This document shows positions 1-7,929 of a DNA stretch of 64,000 nucleotides, piece by piece. The position numbers and the translations under genes are program-made. This stretch comes from Platerodrilus igneus. Its lineage: Eukaryota; Arthropoda; Insecta; Coleoptera; Lycidae. Positions within the stretch are counted from its first letter, which is position 1; the number at the start of each line of letters is the position of its first letter. The notes beneath the pieces were generated by a model. That model ran no database searches, was not told the DNA's origin, and saw only the letters and a program-made list of their open reading frames with translations. The DNA is taken from positions 417,001 through 481,000 of the forward strand of contig JARFIW010000999.1 in the NCBI GenBank assembly GCA_036346225.1. Direction: 5' to 3'.

Positions 1-536
1 GGTTTACTATTTAAATAGGATCTACTTGCAATATTACAATCGATTAAAACTGCATTCACTTTACAAATGTTGATCGCGTAGTCTGCTTGATGCGTGACAA
101 ATGCTAGCAATTTTCGCGGATTGAAACCAAGTAGAGAACCAATTGAATCCTTTTTGGTAAAATCCACATCTAGACTACATTTAATACTACATTTAAGTGT
201 ATTATTGTCAGCTGTAATTTCTATATACACTGGCGTCTTTCTAGCGCTTCGTGATTGATCCATACGACCACGCCATCTTTTATCACCTAAAGCTTTTTGA
301 AGATATTTATTAATTTCTCTAATCTCATAAGCACCTTCAGGTATTTCTATGAATTCTCCGTTAGATCCATAATAAAATTTATTATTTATTCCTTTTTCTA
401 TGTTTGGAATTGTGTTATAAGACTCAAAATTTGTTAATCCTAATACGTACTCCGAATCATTATCCAAGTTTATAGGCGGATTAAAATTGCTTGTTAAAAC
501 TGAAGTGTTTCCCGTTAGAGTAAAAGTGTACGACAT
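1..536 (-). CDS. Penton-like minor capsid protein, 3' part outside window
   Basis: An ATG at 536 opens a frame that stays open to the window edge, about 178 codons. It starts MSYTFTLTGNTSVL and contains SEYVLGLTNFESYNTIPN, NNKFYYG and IPEGAYEIREINKYL, a pattern shared with the broken copy at 54514-55266 (same order: TFTLTG, SEY, NNKFYY, IPPGANEISELGKYI). In Maverick-type elements this position next to the protease is held by the single-jelly-roll penton-like protein; that assignment is from family context plus the shared pattern, not from a detected fold. No stop or frameshift is seen in the visible part. The gene lies downstream of, and in the same direction as, the protease and PLA2/pVI genes. 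Confidence 0.7.
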   Translation of the reverse strand, partial: MSYTFTLTGNTSVLTSNFNPPINLDNDSEYVLGLTNFESYNTIPNIEKGINNKFYYGSNGEFIEIPEGAYEIREINKYLQKALGDKRWRGRMDQSRSARKTPVYIEITADNNTLKCSIKCSLDVDFTKKDSIGSLLGFNPRKLLAFVTHQADYAINICKVNAVLIDCNIASRSYLNSK

Positions 537-555
537 AACAACTTCGTACGCAGTT

Positions 556-921
556 CTATGCACTACTTAGAAATTGTAAGCATAAATGACCGCAAAACAC
601 AGTACCGTACGATTGTTCTTGGTTAATGTTATAAAGAATTTTACATTTACCCCCGCTATTCAAATAACTTATCAACTCTGTTGGCGGTCGCAGGTTTCCG
701 TAGCTGTCATAGTAAATAGCGCTACTACCGTACTTTTTGTAAGAGGTCCAATGCGTGCCTAAACCTTCTATTCCATCTAAATTAATTATACCACATTCTT
801 TTAAATTAACTTTCTTGGGAAGATTGTTTCTCATGAACACTCCACGGAAATATGGTACTTCTAATTGCTTAACAAACTCTATTAACTCTATATTGCTTAG
901 TGCTCGATTAGGTAAAATCAA
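556..921 (-). CDS. Adenain-like cysteine protease, no ATG start
   Basis: Adenovirus-protease-type maturation protease. Visible landmarks are the RGVFMRNNLP segment, the histidine motif GTHW, the acidic residue in YYDSYG and the cysteine motif CGHLC near the C-terminus, which fit the His-Asp/Glu-Cys active site of adenain. The frame is intact (121 codons from 921). The first codon at 921 is TTG, and no ATG precedes the conserved N-terminal segment; the frame is open upstream through 957, where it meets a slippery heptamer inside the PLA2/pVI gene. The gene overlaps that upstream stop (918-920) in the -1 frame, so it may be made as a frameshift fusion. The corresponding gene of element 2 has the same arrangement. 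An internal ATG at RGVFM would remove conserved sequence and is less likely. Confidence 0.8.
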   Translation of the reverse strand: MILPNRALSNIELIEFVKQLEVPYFRGVFMRNNLPKKVNLKECGIINLDGIEGLGTHWTSYKKYGSSAIYYDSYGNLRPPTELISYLNSGGKCKILYNINQEQSYGTVFCGHLCLQFLSSA

Positions 922-1753
922 GTTGCGTTCTTTTGAGGTTTTGCAGGGGCTAAAAAAAGACCAAAACCTTTTTTATAAGGTTTGATGTACATGCCGTTTC
1001 CGACTGCAATGTCCTCCATTGCCTTGTTATGACGTTGTTTTTCCGCTAGTTGTTCCTTAGCTATTTTAGTATCTGAAACTGCTTTTGCAACAGCAGCTGC
1101 ACCTCCAGTAAGAGTACCAAGGGCGCTTAGACCCGCAAAAATTGGTATTAGTGGTAGAAAACCTCCTGTTTTAGGAATTGATATAATACGAGCTGATTTA
1201 ATATGCTTCTTTTGTTTTGCTGTATTGGCGGCCTTAATTGCTATGTTGATTGCATCCATAATATTAGATCCTTTAGTCTTTTTTAAAGCTGTACGTGCTT
1301 GTTTGATAATACTTTTAATACCTAGCGTACTTCTTATTTTACGTTTCTTTATCAGTTTTCTTATTTTATTGATATTTTTGTTCTCAGTGATGCACAGGCA
1401 CCCATACCAAGTTTTACTTTAGCTTTCATTGCGGTAGCTACTCCAAATGCTGCTACTTTTTCACCTAAAGACGAGTCACCAGAATTTAGTCTTTCTGTAG
1501 CTAACTGAGCTAACTTCGAATCTGCTTGATGACGTTTAGATAGATCCTTTTCTTTGGTGTATGCAATATCGTGCTCCTTACAAGCCTCGTCTAACTTGTT
1601 TATTCCCTTGTCTCCCCGAGCTAACCGTTTGATTAGTTTTGTACCCGGACCGCAAAATTTGTAACCCGGAATATGCGCTTCAAATGGTAAATTGTTAATT
1701 ACAGTATTTAATAGACCGTTCCCAGTAGTTTTAGAATTATTATATATAATCAT
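918..1753 (-). pseudogene. PLA2-domain / pVI-like minor virion protein, one frameshift
   Basis: The N-terminal part (ATG at 1753) has the parvovirus-type phospholipase A2 signature: a calcium-loop-like GPGTKL, then GDKGINKLD and the catalytic CKEHDIAY, followed by RHQADSKLA. The C-terminal part (PKTGGFLPLIPIFAGLSALG, a Gly/Ala-rich hydrophobic stretch, then YKKGFGLFL) matches the C-terminal half of the intact 271-residue copy at 55656-56471. Here a frameshift around 1375-1395 separates the halves; the second frame is open from about 1390 to 918. Such proteins are virion components thought to breach membranes during entry. Its end overlaps the protease, and a slippery heptamer sits at 951-957. 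Confidence 0.75.
951..957 (-). promoter_or_regulatory. Candidate -1 ribosomal frameshift site TTTTTTA
   Basis: Read on the minus strand in the PLA2/pVI frame the codons are CTT TTT TTA GCC, giving the canonical heptamer T_TTT_TTA. Slipping back one base enters the protease frame, which is open from here on. The zero-frame stop follows at 918-920. I could not identify a clear downstream stem or pseudoknot by eye. Confidence 0.6.
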
Positions 1754-1818
1754 TAGCGGACAACTGTCCTCTCAAGCTGTGCAGTAAATAAATAAAAATA
1801 TTGTGAATTAATGTTTCT

Positions 1819-1820
<2 letters not shown>

Positions 1821-1853
<33 letters not shown>
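1821..1853. repeat. (TA)n tract in the divergent promoter of element 1
   Basis: About 33 bp of TA repeat between the diverging PLA2/pVI (ATG 1753) and ATPase (ATG 1894) genes. The matching intergenic region of element 2 is only 35 bp, so this gap of 140 bp has been expanded here. Confidence 0.9.
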
Positions 1854-1893
1854 ATTCCACTTTTTTTACAATCGAATTTAGTACTTTGCAAAC

Positions 1894-2582
1894 ATGCGTG
1901 TTGTGAAACAATCAACACCTTTAACCATAAACAATAATGACATTGGCGTGCAATCCTTAGCTAAAAAGAAAAAACATAGCGTTCTTCTACCTTCATCTAT
2001 TCGATGTATAGTTGTTGGTCCATCAAATTGCGGTAAAACCAACGTTATGATGGGGCTGATAGAACATCCTAATGGTTTAAAGTTTGAAAACGTATATGTT
2101 TATTCTAAATTACTTTATCAACCAAAGTATCAATACCTTGAAAGTCTACTGCGACCAATAAAAGAGATCAAATATTATACATTTTCTAGTTCTGATAATA
2201 TTATATCACCATCTGATGCTCGAAATAATTCTATATTTGTTTTTGATAAGGTAGCTTGCGATAAACAAGGCATCATTAGGGAATACTTTAGTATGGGGCG
2301 TCATAAACAAGTAGACAGTTTTTACCTTTGTCAAAGTTATACTCGTATACCTAAGCACTTACTACGTGATAATGCTAATCTTTTAGTTTTATTTAAACTA
2401 GATGATTAAACTTAAAACACATATATGACGATCACGTCAATACTGACATGAAGTATGTTAAATTCCGTGAAATATGTGCTGCTTGTTAGCAAGACAAATA
2501 CGGTTTCTTAGTTGTAGACAAAGATAGTGATCCAGGTCAAGGAAGGTACCGAATAGGTTTTCATCACTTCATACATATTTAA
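1894..2582 (+). pseudogene. Packaging ATPase (A32/FtsK-HerA type), C-terminus broken
   Basis: ATG at 1894 gives 171 codons to a stop at 2407-2409. Walker A is GPSNCGKT and the Walker B region is SIFVFDK, where the usual second acidic residue is replaced by Lys. The later RQ(H)KQVDSFYLCQSY and PKHLLRDNANLLVLFK segments are typical of Maverick ATPases. Frame-shifted remnants of the C-terminal region continue to about 2582. The role in the family is ATP-driven packaging of the element DNA into capsids. Diverges from the PLA2/pVI gene and is followed by the DUF8207-like gene. The copy in element 2 keeps the acidic pair (FDD). Confidence 0.8.
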
Positions 2583-2648
2583 ACCTTGAGAGACGCAAGT
2601 ATCGTTAGTATCGAAGAATTTTTTTTATTACAATAAACTTTTTACGCA

Positions 2649-3664
2649 ATGAACAAGGAGGCGATAAAACTTAAAAGAATTTTAATTAAGAAAAGAAACA
2701 TTGTAAAAAACAAATTGTGCCAGTTAAAAGATAATGAAGTCGTCCAAGTGGAATCAATCTTACCCATAACATCACGATTAGAAACTATTGCTAATAAACT
2801 GGATGGGGAAAGTGTGGTAAAGAAAGAAAAATTTAAAGAAGAAGCAGTGTAAAAAAAATTAAACCTAAATTGCTAGAAAGGAACGTTGACTATATTGATT
2901 CCCCGGTTATTGCTCAGCATATACCAAATATAAAAAATGATGCCATAGAGGTAGATGATGATGATGATGATGTTGAGAATGAATACGAAGCAGAAATTAA
3001 TCGAAATGCACAAGAAGCCCAGGAATATATTCAAAGCTTTGCCGATTCACCTGGTATGACACATTATCTCGAACAGCTACATCCGCTACCTCGAGAATAT
3101 ATTTACAATATGTGTAAAGATGTTAAGAACGAATTTGATCATAAATATGGTATTAGGTTTAACCCTGATTCAAACGGTCTTATGATAGGCAATTCGAATT
3201 TCGCGTTGGATGATGAAAATGTTCTAATAAATGATTTGAAATATAAAGGTACTCCTGGATTATACGAACTACTGTTTAAAAAATATCCTGTCGGGTACAG
3301 TCATCAAGATCTAAAGTCGTACCTTGATATTGTGAAAAGAACAAATGCTAATAGAAGATATTATTCTGAAACAGAACAAATTCAGGGTAATACTTCATAT
3401 AAGTACAAAATATAATATCTACATTAAACATACTTCCCAAACACCCGTAGACCTAGAACATTACCCTATAGAAAGCGTCTTGGAGACGGTATGACAATGT
3501 AAGTATCAAATAACGCTATAGATTATTTATATTGGAATGATCCCAATGAACTTGTTGATAGATTACGACTTTTAGTTTCATCTCAGACTGCTGGACACAC
3601 AGGTCACGGCAACGAAATAAATTCGATCATTGAAGAATTGCGTGAGGCGAAAGTAATTAGATGA
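2649..3664 (+). pseudogene. Conserved Maverick hypothetical (DUF8207-like), frameshifted
   Basis: A basic N-terminus from an ATG at 2649, a frame break near 2850, then 2870-3415 with an acidic DDDDDD run, the segment LPREYIYNM, then KGTPGLYELLFKKYP and YKYKI. A further shifted frame (about 3500-3664) encodes DPNELVDRLRLLVS and GHTGHGNE. The same segments occur in order in the copy at 57108-57991. I associate this family with the insect DUF8207 domain from memory; function is unknown. It always sits between ATPase and the DKFG protein in this window. Confidence 0.65.
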
Positions 3665-3665
3665 T

Positions 3666-4109
3666 ATGACAATTGACAAATTTGGAAGGCACTTACATAA
3701 CCGTAAAATAGATATAAGTGAACAGGAATATGAAAACAAAAGTGAAGGTTTTGAAACCTTGATTGAGTACAAGTTACATATGCTACATTACACGGTAGTA
3801 GCAACTTTTTACTCTAATACATTCCTTGACGGTGACAAGACATTCCTTATTTTCAACATTAAACATAATTATGAATTTCCTTATGAGGAAGCAGTCATTG
3901 AGAATATTAAAGGATACCCGCAAGACATTGAAATTCTTATAAACGAAAAAAGTTATGTAATTGCACAGTTACAAGGATTTTTGCTTAAACGTATGGATGT
4001 AATCAGCTTTCGTGACAGCGGTGCTATTATAAACAATACCACAATGTTTCTTGATTTTATATTAAAAGTTCCTTTCAAAGCAAGTGGAGCCCACGACATT
4101 CAAACATAG
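3666..4109 (+). CDS. Conserved Maverick hypothetical with N-terminal IDKFGRH motif
   Basis: 147 codons from an ATG at 3666, starting MTIDKFGRHLHN. No stop or frameshift is seen. A decayed relative starts at 58006 with MSIDKFGTH in the same position before the integrase. No enzymatic motif is visible. It is predicted beta-rich from alternating hydrophobics only, so this is weak. Function unknown; possibly a virion or attachment protein, by position in the element. Confidence 0.55.
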   Translation: MTIDKFGRHLHNRKIDISEQEYENKSEGFETLIEYKLHMLHYTVVATFYSNTFLDGDKTFLIFNIKHNYEFPYEEAVIENIKGYPQDIEILINEKSYVIAQLQGFLLKRMDVISFRDSGAIINNTTMFLDFILKVPFKASGAHDIQT

Positions 4110-4158
4110 AAGTATTTCATTAATTGTATTTAATAAATCCTGATTATAAAAAAGTATT

Positions 4159-5295
4159 ATGATAGTTGCTCAATCAAAAGTGAAAGAGGATATAGTAAAT
4201 GAACTTCATAAACCAGCAAGAATAAATTTCAAGAGACGCAAAGTGATAGTAAAAGGTTTAAATGACCTTCTTCAGACCGATTTGATTGAAATGCTACCGT
4301 ATTCGCAAACAAAGTATTTAAATACATTTTAGTAGTTATTGATTGTTTCTCCAAATACGTATGGGCTGTACCACTTAAAAGTAAAACGGGTATTGATGTT
4401 ACTGCTGCAATGAAAACAATTTTAAATAAATTTAAAAATCCGCCAAGAAATTTGCAGTCTGATTTTGGTAAAGAATATTATAACAAACACTTTCAATCCT
4501 TAATGCAGACATATGGCATAAACCATTATAGTGTTTTTTCTACAAAGAAAGCATGCATTGTGGAACGTGTAATTAGAACTTTTAAGAATAGTTTTTTCAT
4601 TTGATTTATCAACTTTTACAGGTTTGACTCCGATAGTATTGTGAACTGTATTGTTGTTTTGTTTCACAATATCGCTTAAATTTATTATCCAATTGTAAGA
4701 ACCGTTCAGGTTAAACCAGCGCCACATTTTTCCCTTTAAAGTTCTAATTACACGTTCCACAATGCATGCTTTCTTTGTAGAAAAAACACTATAATGGTTT
4801 ATGCCATATGTCTGCATTAAGGATTGAAAGTGTTTGTTATAATATTCTTTACCAAAATCAGACTGCAAATTTCTTGGCGGATTTTTAAATTTATTTAAAA
4901 TTGTTTTCATTGCAGCAGTAACATCAATACCCGTTTTACTTTTAAGTGGTACAGCCCAACTTGCAACCAAAATACCAAAATATTCAATTAAAGACAGTGT
5001 GAGGATTAGTAAACACAGGGAAGCATTTACGAAAGGTTACACGCCAAACTGGTCAAATGAAATTTTTAAGATTAAAAAGGTAAACGTAACCAATCCTACA
5101 ACATATATATTAGAAGATCAAGACGAGAAAGAAATCAAAGGTGCATTTTATGAAACGGAGTTGCAAAAGGTTAAACATCCAGGAATTTACCTGGTAGAAA
5201 AAGTCCTAAGAAAGAGTGGAAATAAAGTATTTGTAAAATGGTTAGGCTTCTCTAACGTACACAATAGCTGGATCGATAAAAATAATGTTTGCTAG
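4159..5295 (+). pseudogene. Maverick integrase (DDE core plus chromodomain), internally rearranged
   Basis: The N-terminal part starts at ATG 4159. The core on the plus strand (about 4330-4582) carries LQSDFGKEYY (second catalytic Asp) and KKACIVERVIRTF (catalytic Glu retained). At about 4582 the reading breaks into an inverted segment: the core is repeated on the minus strand and continues there through RTLKGKMWRWFNL and further. Plus-strand coding resumes at about 4999 with the C-terminal part and a chromodomain (HPGIYLVEKVL, VFVKWLGFSNVHNSW) ending at 5295. The inversion kills the gene. The integrase inserts the element DNA; the chromodomain is thought to guide it to chromatin. Confidence 0.85.
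4361..4958. repeat. Inverted duplication of the integrase core
   Basis: Arms at about 4361-4582 (+) and 4737-4958 (-) encode the same integrase core on opposite strands and look nearly identical by eye. They are separated by about 150 bp that, on the minus strand, encode the normal continuation of the core. This is a foldback structure made after insertion or during replication of the element. Confidence 0.85.
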
Positions 5296-5370
5296 AAGTT
5301 GTTATAATAATAGTTAATAAGGCTAACATTGTAAAATTATATTAAAATAAATAATACACACAAAATCTTT

Positions 5371-5871
5371 CTATTGTTTTTTATTATTATCAAGCCATTC
5401 TTTTAATAAAAAGGTATTTTGTTTTGCGCATTGCAGATTATTATTGCTGTGTCTACAACAATGGATGTTATATTTTAAACGATTGTTGATTTTTAACTCC
5501 GATAGCTTAGAACAACCTAGTGCAAGCATATCAGTTACAAAGTTTTGCATTATATATGTTTCAATCAATTTCTTCTTTTCTAGACCCTTCACAAATACTT
5601 TTTCACCGGGTCGGATAATTTGCTTCAAATAAAGCGCAATATATGGTGACACCATTCCAGCCGTTGAAGATTCATCCCAAGAAAGACCATGAATATTCCT
5701 TGTCACCCAGTCGTTATGTTTTATATGATCTTGACTCAAACAACTAGACTGCATTGGCAGTTTAAAAATTTGATGCCAAACATCACCTAACAACAAGTCC
5801 AAAACCGCAATTTCTTTGCACACAAACTCGTTTTTCTTGTATTTAAATCCCTGAATATCAATTATATACAT
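5371..5871 (-). CDS. Small conserved Maverick protein (IDIQGFK family)
   Basis: An intact frame of 166 codons from ATG 5871; the longer frame to 5883 starts with TTG. Key segments are MYIIDIQGFKYKKNEFV, KEIAVLDLL, VFVKGLEKK, LGCSKLSEL and a C-terminal Cys/His-containing CCRH...CAKQNTFLLKEWL. The relative at 50008-50526 shows the same order (VVDVQGFKTKNNDF, YVKGLEKRTWL, EALGCPPSL, CAAENAIVLKYWI). The layout recalls an RNase-H-fold nuclease, but no complete DEDD set is visible, so I leave the function open. It converges with the integrase, 75 bp apart. Confidence 0.65.
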   Translation of the reverse strand: MYIIDIQGFKYKKNEFVCKEIAVLDLLLGDVWHQIFKLPMQSSCLSQDHIKHNDWVTRNIHGLSWDESSTAGMVSPYIALYLKQIIRPGEKVFVKGLEKKKLIETYIMQNFVTDMLALGCSKLSELKINNRLKYNIHCCRHSNNNLQCAKQNTFLLKEWLDNNKKQ

Positions 5872-6347
5872 GTTTGTATGCAAATATATGCAGTAAACTT
5901 CGACTAATTAAATTAATATTAAAAGCAATCTCTTTATATAGCAGATTACCACCATCTGCGTACTTTGCCAACCCACTTTTCAACCTATCACAAGAGTGAA
6001 CACATTTTAAATTGAAACCGGCCCATGTGTATTTGCAGCCTCTAAACATAAATCAGAATCCACTTTAATTAAACACAATTGACTTGAATGCGATATTTTG
6101 CATCTGTCATACTTTATAACTTCTAGCTAGAAAACCAAATTCAAAACATCTACACACATTTTCTCTGCACTTACATTTTTCAACATACGTGTGTTTTGAA
6201 ATATCTTTCATTGAAAGTAATATAAAGCCGATCCTAATTCAAAACGTGCCCACAAGTATTTTACATTGAAAGTATATAAGAATTCATGTTTTCACAACTA
6301 TTTTACATTGAAATGTTTTCACGACTATTTTACATTGAAATTATATA
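5872..6347. other. Gene-free stretch with degenerate hairpin-family and 27-bp direct repeats
   Basis: No coding sequence. Two 27-bp direct repeats (6287-6313 and 6314-6340) share TCAC(A/G)ACTATTTTACATTG. Pieces resembling the neighbouring MITE arm (TTCAAAAC near 6130 and 6240, GTTTTGAA near 6190) suggest one or two decayed copies of the same hairpin family. Confidence 0.5.
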
Positions 6348-6429
6348 GGGCCGATCCTAATTCAAAACGGTGCAGGTGTATTCTACACATGGAAAATACG
6401 TCTGTCGCGTTTTGAATTAGGACCGGCCC
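6348..6429. mobile_element. 82-bp hairpin MITE, TA target duplication
   Basis: Arms of about 35 bp: left begins GGGCCGATCCTAATTCAAAA, right is its near reverse complement ending AATTAGGACCGGCCC. TA dinucleotides lie on both sides (6346-6347, 6430-6431). Related to the hairpin at 47772-47868. No coding capacity. Confidence 0.7.
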
Positions 6430-6431
6430 TA

Positions 6432-7011
6432 CCCCACTACTATGGTGTAAAACCATTTACAGAAACTGTGTTATAATGAGCTCAAAATAGACCACAATAG
6501 AGTCAAACTAGGGTTGCATGTGGGACCCTTCTACTCGTATTATATAGAATTTGTTAAAATATATTAAAACCAAGGACTTTAAGGTATCTAATGATTGAGC
6601 TGGTAACAGTAGTAACACACTGTCTGTTCCAAGGTGTAAATAATTTCTTAATAATGAAAACTTGTTAATATGTGTAAAGAAAAAGGTTGTATGGTTGTTG
6701 TATTATTTGATTGGTAATTTCATTTGACTGTGTGTGTGTGTGTGTGTGTGTGTGAGAGAAAGGTATGTACCTAAAATGGTAGATATTCAGGAAGAAGCCG
6801 ATTGCTGAGCTAACTAGGGTGAGCAGAAATACGAAGGCGTCCAAAAAAAGGGTAAGAAATTTTTTTTTTGCTTTTTTCAGAAAAATTTATGTTGGCCCAA
6901 ACTGGGGCTCGATGTTAAAGTAAAAATCCCAGATTCCACGGCAATTTTATGAGACCCAAAGCGTGGGCACGTATTTTTGTGTTTTAAAAGCATAATCCCC
7001 AATTCCACGGC

Positions 7012-7013
<2 letters not shown>
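6432..7013 (+). repeat. 2-kb repeat family, unit U0 (3' part only)
   Basis: Begins at the MITE edge with the GAGCTC landmark (about 6479), then the TTGTATGGTTGTTGTATTAT segment (6690s), a GAGCTAAC landmark (6807), GGGTAAGAAATTTTTT (6849) and two terminal sub-repeats with GCCCAAACTGGGGCTCGAT and CCACGGCA before the TA tract. This order matches the 3' parts of U3, U6 and U7. No protein is encoded. Confidence 0.65.
6727..6753. repeat. (TG)n microsatellite
   Basis: Simple TG repeat inside unit U0. Confidence 0.95.

Positions 7014-7049
<36 letters not shown>
7014..7049. repeat. (TA)n tract between U0 and the Penelope element
   Basis: Simple TA repeat; one of the boundary tracts of the repeat array. 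Confidence 0.95.
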
Positions 7050-7053
<4 letters not shown>

Positions 7054-7083
7054 TGATCTTCTTTTCAATAACGAACGTATTTG

Positions 7084-7515
7084 TTATAAACTAATTGACC
7101 TTTTTTTTAAATATTGGGATAAATTTCGTTCGATTAAAGTTAGTGGTTTAGTTTAAAACATTTATTCAACTTAACGTTTCGGAAAATTTGTTTCCTTAAT
7201 CATAAGCTACAAAGTGGATAGCATTAAATTACATATATAAAAGTTATAAATTACTTACTTAATGTGTTTTTAGTAGAAAACCTGTTTTGACATGTAACGT
7301 CATTTCATTGAAAGTTGTTATTAAAAGTGATGTTTGTCAAAACTAGCTTTCTACGTTTTAATAATTTGATTAAAATACAAAATGCTATGATTGTTTAGAA
7401 ATTCTTGTTTTATCTGACCAACAAATCTTTATTAAGTTTGTATGTGTGTAGATGTGTGTGTGTGTTTTTGTGTGTGTGTGTGTGTGTGTGTGTGCGTGCG
7501 TGTGTGTGTGTGCGT

Positions 7516-7553
<38 letters not shown>

Positions 7554-7738
7554 GGAAACTGTTTTGTCTTTGGGTTGTTGTATCTGTAATTCATTAGTTT
7601 GATTTAGTTTTGTTTAAAATAGTTAGTCGAGAAAAAAGTTATTTATATAAATTTTGTGTGAAGAAATTTTGGAGACTGTATATGTGACCTGGTTGTTTAG
7701 TTATTAGGAATATTATATTTGTTTTTTAAAATTATAAA
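7084..7738 (-). repeat. Left arm (inverted pseudo-LTR) of the Penelope element
   Basis: Reverse complement of 10154-10792, matching from the GGTCAATTAG-type outer end to AAAATTATAA at the inner edge. Contains a long TG tract (about 7440-7549) and a hammerhead-like motif at 7168-7211. Confidence 0.85.
7168..7211 (-). ncRNA. Hammerhead-like motif in left Penelope arm, degenerate core
   Basis: On the minus strand: CTTATGA, then a possible stem II (GGAAA pairing with TTTCC), then GAAACG. The consensus core is CTGATGA...GAAA; here the G of CTGATGA is T, so activity is doubtful. Penelope-like pseudo-LTRs are known to carry hammerhead ribozymes. Confidence 0.45.
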
Positions 7739-7929
7739 GTCCAAAGTATACTGCTTCTAAATTATTAATATCAGTTTTTCATTTAAACAGTTATTTGTTT
7801 TTGAATGTGGTAGGATTCTAAAATAATCGTTTGTAATAATTAGATTCTATTTCAAGTATTTCAACATTTTGTAGATCTAAAGTGTGATTGTTTCTTTTTA
7901 CATGTGTCGAAAGTGTGCAGGTTGTTTTT

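Larger units (their letters stand above)
1..5871. mobile_element. Maverick/Polinton element 1, partial and degraded
   Basis: A block of genes typical of Maverick/Polinton (adintovirus-like) elements: penton-like, adenain-like protease, PLA2/pVI-like, A32/FtsK-type ATPase, two conserved hypotheticals, DDE integrase with chromodomain and a small conserved protein. The left part lies outside the window. The minus-strand capsid genes and plus-strand ATPase-integrase block diverge from about 1754-1893, as in the second element at 56 kb. No terminal inverted repeat could be recognised; the right limit given is the last gene, and the true end lies somewhere before the MITE at 6348. Several genes carry frameshifts, so the copy is inactive. 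Confidence 0.85.

Noticed and set aside
1361..1400. Second programmed frameshift between the PLA2 and pVI halves of Maverick 1
   Set aside because: Element 2 reads through this place in one frame, so the break in element 1 is a plain mutation.
7385..7594. His/Thr-repeat protein over a TG tract
   Set aside because: The frame exists only because of the microsatellite in the Penelope arm.
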